Below, in pieces: positions 46,550 to 58,804 of a DNA stretch of 64,000 nt. The notes beneath the pieces were generated by a model that made no database searches, had not been told where the DNA came from, and was given only the letters and a program-made list of their open reading frames with translations. The first letter of the stretch is position 1. Each line of letters begins with the position of its first letter. This stretch comes from Thermothielavioides terrestris NRRL 8126 (taxonomy: Eukaryota > Ascomycota > Sordariomycetes > Sordariales > Chaetomiaceae), in contig NC_016457.1 in the NCBI RefSeq assembly GCF_000226115.1, positions 7,998,001 through 8,062,000 on the forward strand, in the 5' to 3' direction. A program made the translations under genes and the position numbers.

Positions 46550-48600
46550 ATAACACTTGTTTTTACACCTCCTTATTAGCTAAGCAACTCTCTAAGTATA
46601 ACGTCGCTATATCTAAGAAGATCGAAGAGACGTTATATACCTTGTGTAAAGGCTTTATTCCTTTAGCTCTAGAGCCGCCTACTCCCTAGGAATATATTTA
46701 TTATAACATTGTTATTAGCTAAAAGGATAATCTTGATGATACTCAATTAGGCGATAAGCTATCTTTCGAAGACGCCTAGAGCGACCCTAAGGAAGCTAAA
46801 GACATTCTAAACCTTCTAGAATATATTAAGGTAAGTACTAATTAGCCTTTTGTTAAGTGGCTTAGCTAGACTGTTAGCGAATACGCCGCTTTGCTTAAGG
46901 ATACCGTTGCTATAGTCAATCAACTTTGGGCCAATGTCGCTAAGATTCGATCTACACTCGATAGGTTAATAAGCTTTTACAACTGCTTTAAGAACTTACT
47001 AGAGCTTATAAATCAACTCTAGGTAGCTATCATCTAAACTAGAGAAATCGCCTAACAAGTTTAGTATTAGGATAAGCTCTTTGCTTAGTATATACGTTAT
47101 ATAGACGATTGGCTAAGCAAGATCGATAACATTATTGCCTAGCTAGCTACTAAGAACCGATCAATGGATCTAATACTAGCTAAGGAGCTTCTGCTAGCTG
47201 CTCCTATATCGACTATAGAGCTATAGCTATATACCCCTTCGATTTAGAGCCGCTACTTAGTAGCAATGGTAGCCTCTCTAATAGAGAGCCTCTATATACC
47301 TCCCTTAGTCTAACCTGCTCAACCTTGTATATAGACCGCCTTTTCTATCCTTCTAGAGGGCGTCGATATTAGTATAGCCTATAACCTATTTATAAGTATA
47401 TCACTAGTATATCAAGCCTATATTATATACCTTAACAATTTACACTTAGGCAGCCAACGCTAGGCTATGTCGTCTTATAGCGACCTACATTAAGCTAAGT
47501 CGCTATAGGGCGACCTTTGCTAGACCGAGCTATTTTAGGATAGCCAACGCTAGGCTATATCGCTTCTTAGGCGGCCCCCTAGCGCTAGCGGCTATAATCT
47601 GAACGACCTAAGCAACCTAGATAACAGCGACGGTAGGCGCTATCTAAACAATTGCCTAAGTAACTACCTACCTTTTCCGCTTCCCCTAAACTATAGTTAC
47701 TAAAAGTATTTCTATAATACCGCTAGTACTAGAGGTAGCTGATCTATCTCTACCTTTAAGATTAAATACAATAATATTAGTACTTTTAATCCTAGCTATA
47801 AGGACTTTGACGATATAAGTATCGTTATAAATAGTAAGAACGTAATTTTTATCGATATCTATTGCTTTATCTAGCATTTGTTAACTTTTCTAGAGAACCC
47901 CGACACTAGCTACGACGTAGCCTAGTAAATCCTATACCTCTTGCCTATAGTTCTTGCTAGCTAAGCTCTCCTTTAGTAGAATAGCGAAGTTATTGTATAG
48001 GAGCGCTTGTAGTAACGTTAAGTAGGCCTTTATACAGTCTTTGATCAATTGGTAGAGCATTTTGTAATAGATCGCTAAGTAGCTATCGACAAGTTTAACT
48101 AAGGACAGTTAACTATTAGGTATATTGTAGAGAACCCCAACGCCCTAATGAACTTCTTTTAGAAGAAGTTGCGTTTTATATATATAGTAAGCTAGATCAA
48201 TTATAATAATTTAAACTAGTACAACGCTATAAGTACTATCTATAACCGTTTAGATTCGACTATTATATCTTTTCTTCTATAGCCTAAGACGAAGTATACT
48301 TTAGTACGCTATATATATAATATTATAGAAGTTCGACCTACGTTTATTACTATAGCTTGTAATAAGTTCCTAGAGTTAAAGAAGTCTTTGCTTACTAATA
48401 AGTCTACCGCTTCTAGTAATACCAAGTCTAATAAGAAGCTCTCTAGATACACTAATCGCTATAGCAATAACCGCTAGAACTATAACTGTGACTATAACAA
48501 TGATTGTTATAACTAAGATCGCGATTAAAGTAGTAAGCACCGTTTAGATAACTGTGATTCTAAGTGTAACAATCGAGCCTAAGATCGAGTATACCTTATC
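46550..48600 (+). pseudogene. gag relic of retrotransposon 2
   Basis: A degraded frame with readable segments LLAKQLSKYNVAISKKI, EEAKDILNLLEYIK-like sequence and TVAIVNQLWANVAKIRST, followed by Asn/Arg-rich low complexity at ~48440-48560, where a zinc-knuckle region would be expected. Boundaries uncertain. Confidence 0.5.
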
Positions 48601-48649
48601 GATAACGTTGATTTAAAGACGTTATTCGATTTAGAAGCCGATAACAAAG

Positions 48650-51600
48650 CTAAGGCTAATTACAAGTTATTCGTTTCCAATAGTATCGACGAGTCGGATA
48701 TTGCTTATATAGCTTACGATTCAAAGCTGACCTATTACAAGTGCTATTAGACATTTAATATAGTTTCTACTACCAACGTATATATCTATACCTATAGTAA
48801 AACAATTATTCCTAAGAGCGTTCGCTACTATCGAGCTAATTAGGCTAATCTAGGCTATTGAACTTATAGATATTGCGATACTTTGTTTAACTCTTAGAAC
48901 TAGCTCTTTAAGCATTTGAAAACCTATTTAATAGCCGCTTCTAGCTCTATTAAGTACTTAGAGTAGGTAACCACTATCGCCAAAGATATCTTAGAGGACG
49001 ATATCCTATTTACTAAAGGCTCTAGCCCTATTATAGATTTCGCTACTAACCTAGAAGTATAGGAGGCCCCCAAAGTGGCTGACTTAGGTATCGATAGCCT
49101 ATATAGCGCCTATATATACTTGTACGTCAAGGCCTATACTTAGCCTAACTATAAGGACCTAGAGGTTTACTTTAACCTAGGCGCTAGCTATTTGAGTATC
49201 GATAAGACCTTCCTAAGTACTCTTAAACATTTGATTAAACGCTATAATAGCTATATTTATAGCATTAGAAAGACCTTGCCTACCTAGTGGGCGACCTTCG
49301 TTATTTACTTGCTAGGCGTCACTGCTACTAGCCTAGCTCTCCTTAAGTTTATTTAGTCTGCCTAGGTAGTAGATAAGCTGCTCGCTAACCTCCTATTAAG
49401 AGTCGACTTCCTAGATCTATATTAGGCCTCTATCGATTATAGTACGAAGATTGCTAGCCTATATAGTATCTTAGGAGGATTCGATATACTATTCGCTATA
49501 TATACCTAGACGTTCCTCTATATATATAAAGTCAAGACTATATACGCTGTTACTTTATAGTCTAAGTAGGAAGTGTTTATCGCTATAGAATATAAGCCTC
49601 TTCTAATAGATTAGTCTATAATATTTAACGTTTACTATCCTGCTATACTAAATGCTATTGTTAACGCTAAGACCCCTAAAGTAGTAGCTCTTAAGAACCT
49701 AACTAAGGGAGTTCTTATTATTCTAAAGCGCTATCCTATTAGCTATATTAAAGATATTGATAATAGTAGTTACTTCGCTTGTTTATAGGAGATAGCCTTT
49801 ATAGCATTGACTATAGCGACTGCCTTAATAGCGATATCTACTGCTATAAACCTCGGTTTAGTTCAAACTGCTGTTTAGTACACTAGCCCTAGCGTATCAA
49901 CTGTATTCGATATATATAGCTTAGTTTATATTATTCTAAGAGACTCTACGCGACTTGCAAATGATGTTTTGTCCTAGACCCTATTATTTTTATAAGATTC
50001 GCTAGAGCTATCGACGCTTTATAGCGATATAGTGTATTAGCTAACTACTTTATCCGAATCTAGACCTATATTATACTAATTGGTGTATCCACTAGGCTAG
50101 CCTACCTAGCCTATATTGTACCAACCGATCTAAGATTCTAGTATTAAAGGCTATACCAATGGGTATAATCCAAGCTCTAAGCTTGTGTGCCTAAATTTTA
50201 CCAATAGGTGCAATACGCCTCCTACGCTAGAGACCAATAGTTATACTGATAGGTGTAATTCTAGCCTAGAATTCTAGTCTAATGACTATAAGCCAGTAGT
50301 ACTAGAGAAACACTCGACTCTAGGCCTTAAAATACCTACCGACTTACTAGAGATACTCACTTTAGAGGGCGTATATATATATACCTAAGATCGTAAGCTG
50401 GTATAGCGATTTATTAATATTGTTAAGCGTTATCCCTGCCTATAGAAAGATGAGGGCTAGATTGTCTAGGATAAAGAGGATATAATATAAGTACCTCTTA
50501 TAGAAGGCTAGTAGCATTAGAAGATCTATATCCGCTAATACCCTCTAAGCGTTTACGATTATAAAGTTCTTAACGCTACTTTCGACGAACTATATCGACA
50601 AAAGCGCTTTGAGTAGGCTATAAAGGCTACTCCTTTTATATACCTAGTTTTCGTTGTTTAGTATACCTCTTGTAGTAAAATCAAAGGCTATATAGTTATC
50701 GATTTACATGCTTTTAACAAGGTTATAGTACCTAACAACTATCCTTTGCTACTATAGTTGGACATTATTATATGCCTATAAGGTAAGAAGTTTATTACTA
50801 CGATCAACGCTATATCCTTCTTCTACTAATTTGATATATATCCTCTATATTGCAATTGCTTTACCCTAATTAGCCTTTGTAGATTGGAATAGCCGAAAGT
50901 ATATCTGATAGGCTACTGCAATACTCCTATATATATCTAGCGCTTTATAGATCAGTTGCTTCGCCTTTACGCCTCTTTCGCCTATATATTTATCAACGAT
51001 ATTATTATCTTTAGCGATACTATAGATAAGTATACTAAGTACCTAGAAACTATCTTTAGCTTGTTCAAGAAGAAGAATATCTCTATTGTACTAGCTAAGT
51101 TATATATTGTATACCCTAGCGTAGAGCTACTTAGTTTCTATATCGATAGATTTAGACTAATTAATATAGAGTACTATATCGCTACCTTTAGGAACTTCGC
51201 CTTTCTAAATAACTTGAAGGCTCTAGAGTAGTATATTAGTATATTAGGATTTCTATACTATTTAATCCTATACTATATATAGCTTATCGAGCCTCTCTAG
51301 AATTATAAAACTGCTTTGTTTACAAAAGGCTAAGCTACTAGCTAGATATAAAATAGAAACCCTAGTAAGCGTGCTACCTATTGCGCTAAGACCTCCTTCG
51401 AACCTATACCTACTAAGAAAGCCTCCTTCGAAGCTATTTAGAATACTATCTATAAGCTAGACCTAACTATCTTAGTCTACTTCGACCCTAATAAGACTCT
51501 TTTCTTATAAATCGATAGATGTCTAGAGTATAGCTTTAGCGTTATAGTGTTCTACCTCGCTAATGGTTATAAGTAGAAGCCTAGGACTGTTATCTCGTCG

Positions 51601-53790
51601 ACTTAGGTTTGGCCTATTATATTCCTAAGCTAGTACCTTACGAAGGAGGAACTCTAGTATAGGCCTTCCGAATAGGAAGTTGCTTACCTTGTTTAGGTAG
51701 TTAAGAAGCTATATACTATAATCTATTCGTTATATAAGCCTATCGTCGTCCTTATAGATTATACTTCTATAAAAGGTATTGTCAACTAGACTATTTTAGA
51801 TATATCATCTACTAAGTAAGCTAATCGTAGGCTTATTAACGCCTCTATTTACCTCTTATAGTATAACTTGGAGATCTATCACCTTTTAGGCTGCTTAAAC
51901 CTAGTACTTGATCTGTTTAGCCGTTTAAAAGCTCTATAGGATAATTTGAACTATAAGAATAGCTTCGGTAACAACGATATAGTCCTTAACAATATCTAGT
52001 TCGCCTTTATAAAAACGAAGCTAGATAACAACCTCAAGCTCGCTTTATAGCTATATACTCTTATAACGCTAAGTACGCTACTATTATTAAAGATCTTACT
52101 ATCGAATTAGCTATTAAAGGCAATAGTAAGGTTTTCTTTTAGCCTAGCCTCCTATTTATCCTTATAGATAGCCTTCTCTATAACATTTGACCTAATGGAT
52201 TACGCTTACTCTATATACCTTACAATATAATTTAGACTATCTTAGAAGCTACCTATAATAAGAAGCACCACTTTAGCATTGAGCGAATGTTATACGACTT
52301 ACAAGGTATATCAATAGCCTATAAAACCTATAACATTAAGAAGTATATTAAACTATACCTAAAATACTAAGTTAATACGATAGATCGTTGCTCTGAACTA
52401 GGCAACTATTAACCGATTCGACTATCTAATACTTTGCTAATATATATTATTACTATCGATTTTATTCTAGGCCTACTAAAGGTCTTAGCTACTAGTTCGC
52501 CTTGGTAGCTCCTAAACTACGACTACTTCGATAGCTTGCTTATAGTATTTTATAAGTTATTGAAGTATACCTTCTTTATTTTAGGTAATTCTAGCTATTT
52601 AGCTTAAGAATAGAGGTATATTCTAATTTGCTAACTGCTTCTTAGCGACTAAGGTATACCTATTGCAATTATCTCCAACTATAATTATAAGTTTACTTCT
52701 AACCTTTAGTAAAGCATTTAGAAGGCTTTAGGCACTAAATTGCTAATAATAATATTCTACTACCTATAAGTGGATAGCCTTTTAGAGTATAAGAACTAGA
52801 CTATAGAAATTACAATCTACTTCTATATATTTAAACACTTTAAAGGCAATTAGCTAGATGTTATTATACCTCTATAATAGTACCTTAACAACGCTTATAT
52901 TAAAGCTATTAAATCTTTGTCTTATAAGCAACTCTTTAGCTTTAAGCTTCTTAGACCGCTAGAAGCTCTTACCAATTAGGCTACTACTAAGCCAGCTACT
53001 ATTCTAGCTTTGTAAAATACTTTGCGTTAAGATGCTTAATTGAGTATAGACTTCGTAGTAATATACGCTAAGCGCTATTATAATAGTAAACATTGTAATA
53101 TTGAGTTCAATATAGGCGACAAGGTTTATTTACGTCTATACTATAGTTACTATCTCCTAGGTAACCTGCCCTAGAAGTATTTATAATAGTACGCTAGGCC
53201 TTTTCTAATCAAGCGTTGCGTTAGGCGCTTAGTATATAAACTAGATCTCCTAGCTAATATAGGTATCTACCTAGTTATTTTTATTGCTTACCTTCGCCTA
53301 GCCCTTTAGGAAGAGAATCTATTTGGCTATAATACGCTGCCTCCTAGCCTAATTGTCGACTCTCAATCAGACTGCTCCTCTAATAACAACGAATTAGGTA
53401 ATAAATATAAGGTTGATATAATCCTTGACTATAAGGTTATATACAAAGGCCTTAAATATCTAATTAAATGGACTGGCTATAGCTAAGAAGAGAGCGTTTA
53501 AAAGACTATATACGAGCTACGCTATATATAGCGCCTAATTAACGAATACTAGGCTTGCAAAGGCGATTATCTAGATCGCCTAGTCTCTTAGGAAGAGCCT
53601 CCTACACCTGATCAAGCACCTCAACTAGCCTATAAGCGCGGCTAGCCTTACAAGAACCCTGTTCTCGCCAACGATAATAAGATACGAAAGAAGTCAGTTG
53701 ATCGCTATCTAGATCAATCTGGTACTGCGCTTCCAGCCCTACGTCGTAGTACTCGATTGAAGGGTATTTGACAATATAGAGGATCTAGAT
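48650..53790 (+). pseudogene. pol relic of retrotransposon 2 (protease, RT, RNase H, integrase, chromodomain)
   Basis: RT is clearest at ~50950-51235: FINDIIIFSDT (catalytic YIDD-type box with the first Asp changed to Asn), SVELLSFYIDRF and NLKALE. RNase H follows at ~51480-51720. Integrase lies at ~52380-52900, with TIDFILGL-type and SDRDRKFTS-type sites blurred by RIP. A GDKVYLRLY segment (~53120) and a chromodomain (LDYKVIYKGLKYLIKWTGY, ~53428-53485) close the polyprotein, with a basic tail to ~53790. Confidence 0.75.
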
Positions 53791-53837
53791 AGGTAAGGCA
53801 ATGAGGGCATTACTATTTTTTCCTATAGGCCTAGACT

Positions 53838-54087
53838 TGATATAGGGTAGGAGGAATAGGGGGGTTATATAACCTATATATCTATATACGTAGATTAGAT
53901 AAGAGTGCTCTACGCCCTGCGTTGTAGACTTTGCAACGCTAGGCCCATTTGGGCAGGCGGTGTATATATATATGTTCTGCCTTGCAGGCATATATTTCTT
54001 AGCGTACCACCGCCTAGATCTTCGATCTACCATCATTATCAATCTACATCTTGTTATTCTACGCATCTATAGCACTTCTCTACATCA
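53838..54087 (+). repeat. 3' LTR of retrotransposon 2
   Basis: 250 bp, TGATATAGGG to ACATCA. Confidence 0.9.
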
Positions 54088-56160
54088 ATACACTTATATA
54101 TAACCTCGTTATTAGAATATACCTTAATGCTCTAATTGGCTTTAGCCTATATAGAGCCGAACCACTTCTTAATTAAGGCGTCTAGCAAGCTATCAACAAT
54201 AGCCTTCCCTTGTTTAATCTAGCTCGCCTACTCGCCTATCTCTTAAACAGTGATAGGAAGGTAGATGTTATCGCTATTCGCCTAGTAACAAAACTAGAGC
54301 TATATATCTATATCTTTACAGTAGTTACAATAGTATATACCTAGGCTATAGCGCTATTTCTCGCTTAGTTAGTGGAAATACGCCTTATCTAGCTCCTAGG
54401 GGTTATATTCTTATACCTCGTTTAGCATTGTATTTATAGGCGTCTTATATATTATTGTCAACCTCCTATTCTAGCTAATAGGCGTAGCTAATATAGCAAA
54501 GTGTATAGATTGACTAGCATTGGCTAGTACTATAGCGTTGTAATCGAATAGCTAACAAGTGGGTATAGGCGTAGAAGGCAAGGGCGTAGAAGCCGCTAAG
54601 GATCTTGCCTACGATAGTTTAGTAAATTCAAATTTATACTAGATATTAATAGAATAGTCCTTCGCTAGTTAGCTTAGCAACGCCTTTATTAGCCGATTAG
54701 TAGCAATGAACATTAGGTATATTGATAGATAATCCGCTCTCCTAGAATTCGACTAAACCTTCGAGTTAGCTCTTGAACTAAGGTAGGCTATAGCACTAGC
54801 TACGACGGTAGTATATATAAGTTCTATTTCAATTCTACTTTGTTGAACATTGCTAACAACTTCGTTGTATAGACTGTATATAGTATTTTAGATCTTTAGC
54901 CTTAAATCGTTGCTAATCCTCCTTTTATCGACCTCGCTTTGTTTAATATATTCTATAGCTACTTTACAATAATAGTTCTACTTCTATAGGAGTAGTAGTA
55001 GCGTTTAAAGACCTTAATAAAAAGGTATAGGAAAGAATCTAACGATATAAACGATATTAACGACGATAATACTAGGTAAAGTAGGTCTATTAGAGAGCGT
55101 ATTACTTTAATAGCGAGGCGATTATAAAATATAAGCTAGTAGTATAGCATCTAATATAGGCAAGCGAGAGTAGCCTTTAGTTCAAGCCTATAATTATATT
55201 AGCAATAGCTATATATTTAGCAATTAAGAATATACTAGTAGTAGCGATAAAGCGAATATATTGATATTAGTATCCTTCTTTTATAAGCGACTTTAAAAGT
55301 ATTCTACAATATCGATATTAGTATCCTCTTTTTATAAGTAGCCTTAGGTATACTCTATAGTATTAGAACCTTTCTTTAAATTAGCTATCTTAATTAGTTT
55401 AGATAGCAGTAGCTAGAAACACTATACTTAACGATCTAGTCAACCCTAGGATATAGAACGCGATTTCAAATGTACTAGGGGCTTTAAACAAAAGCTAGAC
55501 TTCGATTAAAGGCATAAGCGAATAGTAGATATACCTATTTTACAAGACTTCGACATATTATACGCCTAGCGACGTTAGATCAGTGGTTTAGACGTAGAAG
55601 GTTCAGTAGAGGTAGCGACTAGGGCAGTAGCAAGGGTAGTAGTAGGAGCTTTAGTAGTAGCGGCGATAGTGGCTTTAGCGGTATAGCGCAATACGATCTT
55701 GATCCGCTTATTGCCGGTAGACGTTGCTACGGCTAAGGCGGTGGTAGTAGCAGCTTTAGTAGTACAGTACGATACGATCTTGATCTACCTAGCGGCTTTA
55801 AGGGGTTTAGAAGGTTTAAAAGCTTTGTAAGCTAGGTAGATACTATAGCGAGAAAGATCTAGTACCTTACTTCCTTATATAGGTATACGACTATACTTTG
55901 AAGGTATTATCGAGAATCGTACTAGGCTATATAGAGGGTAAACGCAATAGATTATATACTGTAGATCGCCTAGGCGCCTAAGAATAGAAGTAGGAGGTCG
56001 TAGAATAGGCTTAGCAACGCTAGGCTAGCTAAGAGGCATCGAGGGTATAATACTAAGGAATTCTATAGCGGCGCCTTCGTTGGTAGTTCTAGCAACATAT
56101 CTATAGCTTTAGGAAGCCTAGAAGATGGCGGTAAGCCTTTAAATTGCGTAGAAAGGCTAG
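54088..56160 (-). pseudogene. ORF2 of element B, N-terminal and middle part
   Basis: The minus strand is homologous to element A from ~30250 to ~32990. The N-terminal Ala/Thr-rich repeat region has two basic-hydrophobic motifs (RWIKIVSYC, KRIKIVLRY) against four in A, so copy number varies. The middle block matches A at ~32690-33090. RIP stops throughout; no domain recognised. Confidence 0.55.
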
Positions 56161-56239
56161 GAATAAGTCGGTGGCTAGGGTTTAGGGGTAAGTGCTAGCT
56201 CGTAGCACCCAAGATCTAATTGAACGCTAGCTAACTAAG

Positions 56240-56429
56240 CTAGAATACGCTATAGAGCTTCAATAAGTATATAAAAACACTAGAAAATGGCCATTTGGGC
56301 CGTTTTTTTGCAATATCTACAGCTTCAATACTGATGGCGATGATAGCACTGCGTTGTATACTGCGGCAAACTGGGTGTGCGGTGTAGCCATTTGGACCCA
56401 CTTTCGCCTGGTGCTTGCAAACGACAACG
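56240..56429 (-). repeat. Right TIR of element B
   Basis: Ends with the family core (GTGCTTGCAAACGACAACG). CpA and TpG are retained from ~56270 outwards, marking the edge of the RIP block. Confidence 0.85.
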
Positions 56430-57840
56430 AGTTATTCCGGGCCTCGCTCGAGTGCTAAGCGGTTCCGACGATGGCTTGGACACGGCTAGACGGATCTGGC
56501 CATTCATGCGGCTTCACCGTAGGTTAACTATGGGACTTCGAAAAACTCGATGTTTTCGCCGATTCGAGCTCTCCGCGCCTCCACGCCGAGTAAAAATGCG
56601 CGCCGAAACAACCACTTCTTGACAAGGGTGCAATAAGACAAGGTTTATTTATTAGCCGCCAAAGTGGTTAGGTAACGTTCTTTCATTCCATACCCACCCA
56701 ACGGTTTACATGCGATTCGTAGCCAGCCCTAGTCCTTGGGAAGGCATGCAAAAAGAACGAACGCTTCGCTGCAATTTGGAGCTCCACCCAACCAGCTAGC
56801 TACAAGGAGGAGCAGGCGGCCCGAGCCATCGCTAGCCGTAGCCGAGTCCGAGCCAGGAAAAGACCGAGCGAGGTCGGAGTCTCCGGCGGCATGCGCCATA
56901 CTGTAAGTAAGGGGCCTTTGCTGCGGCCGGTCGTCAGCTCCAGGGAGCGTTAACGGGTTACAGGTGGCTCTGTCGGCGGCTGCGCTTCACACTTACTGGA
57001 GAAGACCGAGGAGTGTGGCAGAGCCACACGGTCTTGTTGATGAATAGATGATCATTTTCGTTTCGGAGCTGCAAGGGGACAGAGGAAACTGGATGACTTA
57101 CATCAAGCCCCGTGACGACAGAATAGCCGCTTGGAGGGACTTATGTCAATGAATTGGAATCCACAGAATCAACCAAACGGGGCACAGAATCCGGCGTTAG
57201 TGCTGTTCGTTGCCTTTCACTGGGCAGTTTGTATGTCTGATCAATGAGTGTTTGGAGGCCAGCGGCCAGGTATCCGTCACCACAAGGGGATCCGTCAGTA
57301 GGAAAAACATCGCATCCCTCTATAATAGTTGCCCAGCAACTTCGGCAGCTGGCTAGGGGCTGGTCTCCTGTGCTTGATTCAGCTGCCACAAAAGAAGCTT
57401 CTTTGCGCCCGCTTTAGAGTTGCGGTAAACCAAATTAGATGGACACGGACTACTAATTGAGGCCTCCATTAAAGCTCTTGATGTGTACTATATCGCGGCA
57501 CAGTGAGAAATGATTCCGATAACAATGATACGTGACCACAGTAGGGGATTTTGAAGGAGATGTGTGCTCGCCGGAGACAGAAGGCATCTGGCATCTATAG
57601 GATGTTCTTTGCATCGCAAGACACCCGAGACTCAGTGTGCAAAAACATTTCAAACAATCGAAACAATTATATCAAGGAGCAAAACATCTGTATGTAAGAT
57701 ACAATAGGGTTTCTGGCTTACTGAATCAGTTAGGGTAGAAAACGATTGCTATCTTCTTTCCCCTCATACTGTCCGAGTTGACGGAGGGCACACACCTCGG
57801 TGAAGCGATTGAATCCGGGGCATACGGTCCCCCTGGGGTT
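56430..57840. other. Unique GC-normal DNA, no gene recognised
   Basis: 1.4 kb between the RIP block and the MITE. Short minus-strand ORFs (57141-57389, 57453-57653) show no motif. Confidence 0.4.
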
Positions 57841-58245
57841 ATGGCTAAAGAGGTCCCGCCAAGACTAATTTCGGAGACTGCCGCTTACAAGTATTTACAA
57901 TCGCCACGGGGTAAGCAGGGCCGCGACGGGGCCTCGACGACTTCGAGCAACATCAACAACGAACAATCGCAAAGACTCGTTGCAACAACTTTACGAAACC
58001 TCAACCAAATCGAAAAAAAAGAAAACGAAGTTAACCCTCACCCTAACCTTGACCCTTACCCTAACTATAACCCTCACCCTAACCAGCGGGGGGCTAGCGC
58101 CGCCCCCCGTACCCCCAGCGAACTAACCCGTGGCTAACCCGTGGCGATAGTGCAAACCCCTTGGCGGTCTTGGCGGGGTACTGACGCTGTAAAAACATTG
58201 CCGACAATTGGCCGAAATTAGTCTTGGCGGGACCTCTTTAGCCAT
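57841..58245. mobile_element. 405-bp MITE with perfect 34-bp TIRs
   Basis: The left terminus 57841-57874 (starts ATGGCTAAAGAGGTCCCGCC) is the exact reverse complement of 58212-58245, 34 of 34 bases. The interior is non-coding and contains a telomere-like tract and a GC-rich stretch with an AACCCGTGGC repeat pair. The ends are unrelated to elements A/B. No certain TSD; the flanks read GGGGTT and CAGCCC. Perfect TIRs imply recent movement or amplification. Confidence 0.85.
58031..58084 (+). repeat. Degenerate telomere-like CCCTAA tract
   Basis: About nine 6-bp-phased units of CCCTAA, CCCTCA, CCTTGA, CCCTTA and similar, inside the MITE. Fungal telomeres are typically CCCTAA/TTAGGG. Confidence 0.75.
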
Positions 58246-58804
58246 CAGCCCCCCTGGGCCCGCTCACATAAGGTAACCAAGGCGCACCTGTCGCCGCATT
58301 AGTAATTGGCACTCTCCGCCCAACGGTCATCCCTTGTATTCCGTACTCATTTTCGACCTTCTCGTTCCTCTTCCCTATGATCACCCTCCATCTTCCTAAA
58401 GACGCCGCCGTCCCATGACCGCCCCGTCTTAAATTTTATATGGTCCTTCGTACGACACATTCGCCTCTCTTTGCAGCAATCTACCTCGCGCTCTGCTATT
58501 TCATGTCTTGCTGTTGGCAACTTGACTAACGATCATCAAATGCTCGAGGAACGGAACGCTGAAGAGGCAAAAGGAAGTCGAAGGAGTGTGAATTCGGACT
58601 TGGAGAGAGCCGTGGGCTGAGCGGGACCAAGGAGGGATTGTTTCGTTACTGCCCCCAACGCAGTGACGAAAACCAGCGAGTCAACCAGCAGCAGTTACTC
58701 GCTCTCAATTCCCATTTTCCGAACCTCTAGCACGACAACCATCGGAGGTTTCGAGGCACTGCCGCTTCGAGGTCCGCTTGATTGCACGCTTCGGCGGACT
58801 GGCC
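58246..58804. promoter_or_regulatory. Upstream region of the AflR-type regulator
   Basis: About 560 bp of non-coding DNA between the MITE and the start codon, expected to hold the promoter. No defined element identified. Confidence 0.35.

Larger units (their letters stand above)
45828..54087 (+). mobile_element. Ty3/gypsy LTR retrotransposon 2 (chromodomain type)
   Basis: 8260 bp with 250-bp LTRs starting TGATATAGGG and ending ATCA (a 4-bp terminal inverted repeat), flanked by ATATA (45823-45827) and ATACA (54088-54092), a RIP-altered 5-bp TSD. TGGTAGC two bases after the 5' LTR is a plausible primer-binding site. GGTAGGAGGAATAGGGGGG-type purine sequence overlaps the start of the 3' LTR. Gag-pol is on the + strand and fully RIP-damaged. 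A different family from retrotransposon 1. Confidence 0.88.
43450..56429. mobile_element. Element B: second copy of the two-gene Tc1-like transposon family
   Basis: Bounded by CGTTGTCGTTTGCAAGCAC (left) and its complement ending at 56429, with TIR similarity of ~180 bp. The inner TIR differs from element A (ACCGCACACCCAGTTTGCC in place of the AACACACCC block), so B is a related subfamily. Without its LTR insert it would be ~4.7 kb. Transposase is on the + strand and ORF2 on the - strand, convergent, the mirror arrangement of A. The right TIR is not RIP-damaged; everything inside is. No clear TSD. Confidence 0.75.

Noticed and set aside
48030..48070. tRNA-like D-arm string (TTGGTAGAGC)
   Set aside because: Lies within the gag relic of retrotransposon 2, with no cloverleaf around it.
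29944..56429. Single 26.5-kb giant element (Starship or Maverick-like)
   Set aside because: Internal TIR pair at 43.26-43.64 kb and duplicated gene content show two ~5-kb elements enlarged by LTR insertions; no tyrosine recombinase or polymerase B seen.
57778..58137. 119-codon ORF across the telomere-like tract
   Set aside because: Starts at a non-ATG codon and spans the MITE; the HPNLDPYPN-type repeat is only translated telomere-like DNA.
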